NCBI GenBank assembly: GCA_023053545.1
Contig: JAKZAN010000007.1
Span: 3,038,001-3,102,000 of the forward strand
Direction of reading: 5' to 3'
DNA length: 64,000 nt
Source: Lepidurus packardi
Taxonomy: Eukaryota > Arthropoda > Branchiopoda > Notostraca > Triopsidae
The number at the start of each line of letters is the position of its first letter. Positions within the stretch are counted from its first letter, which is position 1. Positions 58,303 through 64,000 of the stretch are shown here, in pieces. Below the pieces are notes generated by a model. That model was not told where the DNA came from and did no database searches. It was given only the letters and a program-made list of their open reading frames with translations. The translations under genes were made by a program, and so were the position numbers.

Positions 58303-61300
58303 ATGAGCGAAACGCCCAAGTCAGACAGCACTGGGCAGGGGCAACAGCAGCAGCCCCCGCCGTCGGCAGCGCCACCTACGCCTAATCCACCCACGGCCTC
58401 TTTAATTACAGCTCAAAACATGGCCGCACACCAACAGCCTCAACAACCACAGGTTAAAACAAAAATAAACAGCTCTTCAAAGGCAACTCAAATGAATGTT
58501 TAGAAAAAACAAGATCTTCTACCTTTTTACTTTATTTAAGCTATTTTATTTATTATAACTTAACAATATAAGTAATTTGGTATTCATTATTTGATTCGTT
58601 ATTTGGCATTTAAGTGTTTAGTTTGATTTCTATATTATTCACGTAAAATACATATTTTTTTTTCAATAAACTAATGACCGCACACATAAAAATCAGTTTC
58701 TTCTCTTATTGGTGTTTAGTTCGTATTCCAGTCTGTACACCAAGCCCCGCCCAACCAAGGTGGAGCGGCAGCGATAACGAGCATGGCTAATATGGCGAAC
58801 ATGGCTGGTATGACGATGACGAGCATGGGGACCGTTACTGGTATGAACCCTCAAACCATGACTATGAACAACCCCAATCAACCAAACATGCAAAACCATC
58901 CGGGTTCACAGCAAGCCGCACCAATGCAGCAAGTACAAAAATCATTAAAAGTCTTCTTTTGCTCCCTTGAAAGCTATTACGACTTAAAGAGATTTATGAT
59001 CAAAAGGTTCAACTCATTCAACCTCACCAATTACAAGCCAATTCGGCGTATGTCCAACACCTCTACAATACTCAAGGCCAGCCTATAATTATGCAGCCGG
59101 GAAATATTGCGTTACAGCAAGGAATGAACCCTTCTATCCAAGTAAGTACCGAGAAACTAGTTACTGGGAAATTTATCTCTCTCCTGAATTTTCTGTTGCC
59201 TGTTTCTTAACGAAATCGAATGTTTAGCCTGCGGGAATGGGGCAACCTATTCAGGTATTCTGTCCACTAAGTTAGATGGCGTTCCTTTGCCTTTTAGCAT
59301 TGTATTGGTAAACAATTTTGTGATTAATGTATGGAATTTTAATCTTGGGCAGGTAATTACGGCCGGGAAAGCCTTTCAACCAGGTCAAATTACCCCTCAC
59401 ATGATAACTACTGGCAAACAAATGATCCAGACTAATCAAACAGGTTCGGAAATTTTGTTTGATCCATTATTGTGTTTTAAGTTAAGTTGTTCTGTTTTTT
59501 TAGGAACTATTGATGGAGCCATATGGGCGCAGTTACTTAATAGCGCCAGAAATGCGGGTTATACGACAATCCCGACCACCACCAATCAAACGCTAGTCAT
59601 TGGCCAGCTGATAAACCCCAACAATCAGCCCAATCTCATGCCGAATCAGTCTAACGGGTCGAAGCCTAATGAAATGCCTAAAGTAAACCTTTTCCCCCGT
59701 TTATATGTTAAGAGAAAAGCTATAATTAAACATCTCAAATTTGAATTTGCTTGACAGAATTATTTGCAAGTGGTGAATGGAATCCCGCCCAAATCCCCTA
59801 TTATGTCCGTAGCGGGAACCAATACGATGAAAGCGAATAACGCGCAAGGAAATATGGTGCACGTGTCGCAATCTCAGATAATCACAACTCAAGCCCCTTC
59901 CACTGCTATGTTATCCGGGCAGACTGCTCAACTGCTCAGTCCCCTTCAAGTAATTAACCCATTTTTTTAATATTATTTTTTTTTTACCTATTTGGTTCCT
60001 AAAAGTATTCGCTATAATGCATTACTATCCCAATTGCTAATTAGTTTACCATTACAGTGCTACCAAATGCCGCAATCATTTGGTGCCTTGCCGCATGGCT
60101 TAACGTGGGCGACAGCTGCCAATGGTATGCAGCAACCCACGTTGTTGCAAAATCAGATTTTTATCAGAGGCCCATCCAATGAAAATATTATTTTTCCTAC
60201 ACACAACCCTCAACAGATGCAGGCTTGTAAGTATTGTTATTGTTTCCTCTCTCTTTATAGGCATAGATATGCAAATTACCCAGGAAGAATACCATCAAAA
60301 CATGTTTCTGTTTCAGCTATGCATGCATCAGTACCTCCTGTGAATACAGGACCGCAAATGACAGCCGTGAGACCAAGAACTTCGGATTCCAATGCGATGT
60401 TGCAGCCCAAAACTCCGAATCCGCGACCCTTAACAATCTTACCCTCCTCCGGAGCTACCACCCCTACACCAATCCGCCCTGCGAGTTCTGTAGCCACTCA
60501 GACAAGTACCGGCAACGCCCCCGTTACTAAACCCAGTGTAAGTATTGGGAGTACTTGGCTCATACTCACACTTTAAACTTTATTTAAATTTTTTGCTTTA
60601 TATTTCACAGCCCAAGTCGAGGAAACCTGCCAATAAAATTGGTCAAAACAATATTTCCCCCAAACCGGAAGCTATCAGGCAACCCAATCTTCTCCCCATT
60701 GCTCAAGCCCAGCTGACGACCCAACACCCCTTAACAATTCATCCATTTCAACAACAGGTAAAAAAAAAAAAAAAAGACAAAAAAACTTTAGTTCAGTCAG
60801 ACAAATTAAGCTAGTTAGGTAGTGTTACTGTTTTGCACTAATTATTCTACATTTGCAATTCTTGAAATGTAAATTTTCTTCTAAACTGAACTTGTATTAA
60901 GCCACTTTTTATATATTTCAGCCATTCCAATTGCAGTTTCAACAGCAGCCCCTCCAAGTTCACCCCTTTCCCACGCAGATGCAGTTCCACCACCATCCCC
61001 AGTCTCAACCCCAACAACAATCTGCACAACAACAACAAATGCAATCGCCTCAGCAAATCACGCAACAACATCCGCCAACAGATCAGCAACAACAAACTTC
61101 CAGTCATAACCAAGAGGTTCCTCCTCCCCACCAAATGCATATGGCCAAGTAAGGGAGAACTTCTCAGAATCTATCACAGTGTTATTACTATTAGAATCTA
61201 TCACAAATCAGTATATCGGAATTTATCACAACTTCCCCAATTTCCAGTTGCATCTGCGAATCGCATTTAAAAAAAATTAATTCTCTTAAGAATTAGACAA

Positions 61301-63834
61301 TCACTTGTAGGCTTTATTAACTTGTATGCTTTGTCATCCCATAAATCGATTTCAGACTCGAATCTTTTACTCTCTTTTAGACTCGTGTTCACGGCGGCTC
61401 AGGCGAATCAACTCAACAACTACAATGGTTCAGCGTCCGCTACCTCGACCAGTACCACGTTAACCACCACCAGCGTCGCCCAACCACTTCAACATCCTCC
61501 TACAGTTAACTCCTCCCCCAGCCCGAACCCCAATCAGGCTCCACCCCCTCCAGCCTCTTCGGCTCCCAATGTACCACCGTTAGCGGTATCTGTTAGCAAC
61601 GTGCAGGCGCAAGTCTCGGCTCCTTCACACTTCAGTGTCGCCCCAACACGACCCCTCTATAAACCTATCGCACCCGCCCCCCACCCATCCCATTTTCATT
61701 CCCAAGTAACGTCGCAAGCGTCGCAGTCGCACGTTCAGCACATCACAACGCCTACTGCCCAAATTCTCGCGCAGAGCACGCCTCAAAACAACATCTTAAC
61801 TTCCCAATCCAGCGAAATGCTTAGTATCCCCATGGGCTCCATGTATAACGTGACCACGCCGATCATGTCCAGCCTTCCATCGTTAAACATGCAGCCAGGG
61901 CAACCGCTCTTAACTAATTTACCGCCAAATTTTCCGGCAAACATCCCAAATCTCGTGGCGTTGTCCAATATGGGGAACGTGGTCAGCATGGCAACCAATC
62001 CGACCGTCAGTTTAACTACTAATTCCCTAACCACGCCCACCTTATCTGTCCCGCCGTGCGCTGTTATCAGTTCTGTGGCTTCAAATCCAAATCCGGCGTA
62101 CGCCTCTTCTACTTTACAAGTAACCCTGCCGTCTCAATCTCAGGTGAACCATGCCACGCCTATTAATACCCCGATCCCTCCCCCTACAACCCCACAACCA
62201 CCCCCGGCACCCTCGCCTGCCCTTAGCATTGAAAACTCCCCTACAAAGGGCAAAGAAAACATACAAATGGATACCACGCCCCCTCCTACATTCCTAGAAG
62301 CTGCGCAACCGCCCAGTCAAGGTAAAATAGTCAATAAATAGGGATAGCGTTCTAAACGTCTATGTCTCAAGAAAAATGAATTTGGAAAGTGATTTTTAAA
62401 AGTGATCCTTAACCAAAATTTTTACGTCTTCAGATACAGTAATGAAGGAAAATTCGCCCATGGAACATTCAGGTCAGACTACTAGCTCATTGCACACCCA
62501 CAACTCGCTTGAGAGTAGCAGTAAAGATCCTGCCCCACCCAGAGCCATCGTGCGGCCCCGGCCTCAGATATTGACTCACGTCTTGGGCGACTTCGTAATC
62601 CAGGAATCTTCGGAGCCGTTCCCAGTCAGCAGGGGCCTCAGCGAATCCTTCCAAACCAACACCACCCGACCAGAGATGATTGCACCTGAAGAGCCACCTA
62701 GTGAGTACTACCCCCCAAAAAAACTTTTTTTGTTTTGGGTCCTTTGCTTTCCTACCCAAAGAGGGAAATCATCCACATTACAGAACTTGTAGAAAAAAAA
62801 CTGGCCCTGGATTCTGCCCCACTCGTTGCGCCCCGCGGAGGAGGTTCCTTGTCCACCTGCGAAGCCTGCGGTAAAAGGGACTCCAGTAGCAAATTCAAGC
62901 GTCATAAACGTTTTTGCAGCTCGGCTTGCGCCAAAAAGTAAAAACCAAAAAATATTTCTTATGATGTTATTATTATTAATTAAATAATATTATTACAATT
63001 GCGAGTGTTTGTCGAACAAGATATAACAAAATACCTTACTTTGTTTACTAATTTACTAATTAAAATATTCATTCGTAGGAAAATTGTTGAAGAAAGCAAC
63101 TCTAACGTTTCCAAGGTTCCCTTGACAGAAACCAAGCTTGATTTATCGGATTGGGGTGGCAAACCAGCCGAAAAGCCTGGCGATGCTAACACGTTTAAGG
63201 TAAAAACAAAAAAAATCTAAAATGTAGTAAATAAAATAATAGAGATAATAGTGAATTAAAGGGAAAAGATTGAAAAACACATACAAATAAATTAGAGGGA
63301 AAAAGAGGGAAACACATATAATAATAAATTAGAGGGAAAAAATGTAGAGACATGTAGAGAGAAGATACATTTTAAATTTGTTTTACAAATTTTCTTAAAT
63401 TTCAGGCTCTCCCACCGGCGCCGTTAGTTTCCCCGAACGCTAACCCCACGAAATCCTTGGCGGAATTCACCATGCTGCCACCTACGGAGAGCGAAGTGTC
63501 GCTGGACGCAGAACTAATGGCACTCGCTGCGCAGCAACAGTTGCGAAGTCCTTCGGCCACGCCTTTGCCTCCTGTCGGCGGGGTCAGTCAACCCGTGAAG
63601 GAAAAGCCGAATTTCGCCAAATGGACCGTGAACGAAGTAGTAGATTTCGTACGGAATTTACCTGGTTGCTCCGATTATGCCGAAGACTTCGCACTCCAAG
63701 AGATTGACGGCCAGGCGCTCATGCTTCTAAAAGCGGATCATTTAATGGGCGCCATGTCCATGAAGCTAGGCCCTGCATTAAAAATCTGCGCAAGGATCGA
63801 CGCAATGCGCAATGAAGCCAACAAACCTTCTTGA
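58303..63834 (+). CDS. ph: Polyhomeotic (PRC1 subunit, PHC family)
   Basis: Sixteen coding exons: 58303-58452, 58720-58932, 59007-59141, 59228-59254, 59353-59443, 59504-59682, 59758-59949, 60058-60226, 60317-60537, 60611-60757, 60922-61148, 61381-62321, 62434-62700, 62784-62937, 63079-63199, 63406-63834 (1220 residues). All phases agree. The nuclear protein is a core subunit of Polycomb repressive complex 1 and clusters chromatin by SAM polymerisation. From the N-terminus: Gln/Pro/Met-rich disorder, the homology block with TLLQNQIFIRG (exon 8), a Gln-rich segment, a large Ser/Thr/Pro exon, and the second homology block DFVIQESSEPFPV (exon 13). Then come an FCS zinc finger with cysteines at about 1012, 1015, 1031 and 1035, and a C-terminal SAM domain from W1151 (WTVNEVVDFVRNLPGC, MKLGPALKI). 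One exon is only 27 bp. Start chosen at the first in-frame ATG after a splice-acceptor-like site; a non-coding 5' exon is likely. Confidence 0.94.
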
Positions 63835-64000
63835 AAGGAACAGACAATTTATTAAAAATTAGCAAGATATCTGAAAACTTGGTTTTTTGTCCAGTTTTGT
63901 GTTCGTTTGTTTCAAACTTGCAATGTGTTTCTTAAAAAGAGTTCATATTTACCTAGAGGACCACGAGAAGAAAAAAAATAATCCAAAAGTCATACCTGTA
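63835..64000 (+). other. 3' untranslated sequence of polyhomeotic
   Basis: A/T-rich sequence follows the TGA to the window edge. No clear polyadenylation signal is reached within the window. Confidence 0.4.

Noticed and set aside
1..64000. tRNA, rRNA, CRISPR or prokaryote-type operons
   Set aside because: No B-box/cloverleaf pattern, ribosomal sequence or spaced direct repeats were seen, and all genes are spliced.

Overview
The window is nuclear DNA from an arthropod, most likely a pancrustacean. It carries bursicon subunit genes, the Polycomb gene polyhomeotic, and short GT-AG introns (mostly 55-120 bp). It also has a degenerate array of the arthropod telomere pentamer TTAGG. The species cannot be named from the sequence. 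There is no prokaryotic organisation, and I found no tRNA, rRNA or CRISPR array.

From left to right there are nine protein-coding genes. (1) A SAMD7/SAMD11-like SAM-domain gene on + (first coding exon 5578, stop 11056), with a possible alternative upstream exon at 1680-1763. (2) A five-blade kelch gene on - (14365 to 12460). (3) The acetyl-CoA transporter SLC33A1 on - (18738 to 16600). It is head-to-head with (4) the mRNA-export DEAD-box helicase DDX19/Dbp5 on + (19180-21239). (5) and (6) are the two subunits of the cuticle-tanning hormone bursicon, also head-to-head: pburs on - (22810 to 22258) and burs on + (23615-24199). (7) An unrecognised 1522-residue, low-complexity protein on - (39331 to 25123), whose first two coding exons are separated by a 9.4-kb intron. 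(8) Two tandem concentrative nucleoside transporters (SLC28/CNT) on + (46525-49343 and 49980-52758). The first is interrupted by a 100-N assembly gap that proves to be spurious. (9) Polyhomeotic on + (58303-63834, 16 coding exons) with FCS zinc finger and C-terminal SAM domain.

Exon chains were built by hand from splice signals, reading phase and family conservation. Each final coding length is divisible by three.

The non-coding DNA holds a dispersed family of roughly 0.4-kb TTAA-flanked inverted-repeat elements with ends like GGCTCCCGTA (six copies recognised). One copy, at 40.4-41.8 kb, has two later insertions. One of these is itself an inverted-repeat element enclosing the (TTAGG)n array, and both have target-site duplications. 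The long intron of gene 7 also holds tandem repeats and a cluster of CTGCAG motifs.

Functionally, three themes stand out: two SAM-domain genes linked to Polycomb repressive complex 1 in the same 64 kb, the co-localised bursicon heterodimer genes, and a recent nucleoside-transporter duplication. I found no self-contained novel system. The best leads are the nested telomere-repeat element, the shared bursicon promoter, and the unnamed 1522-residue protein.
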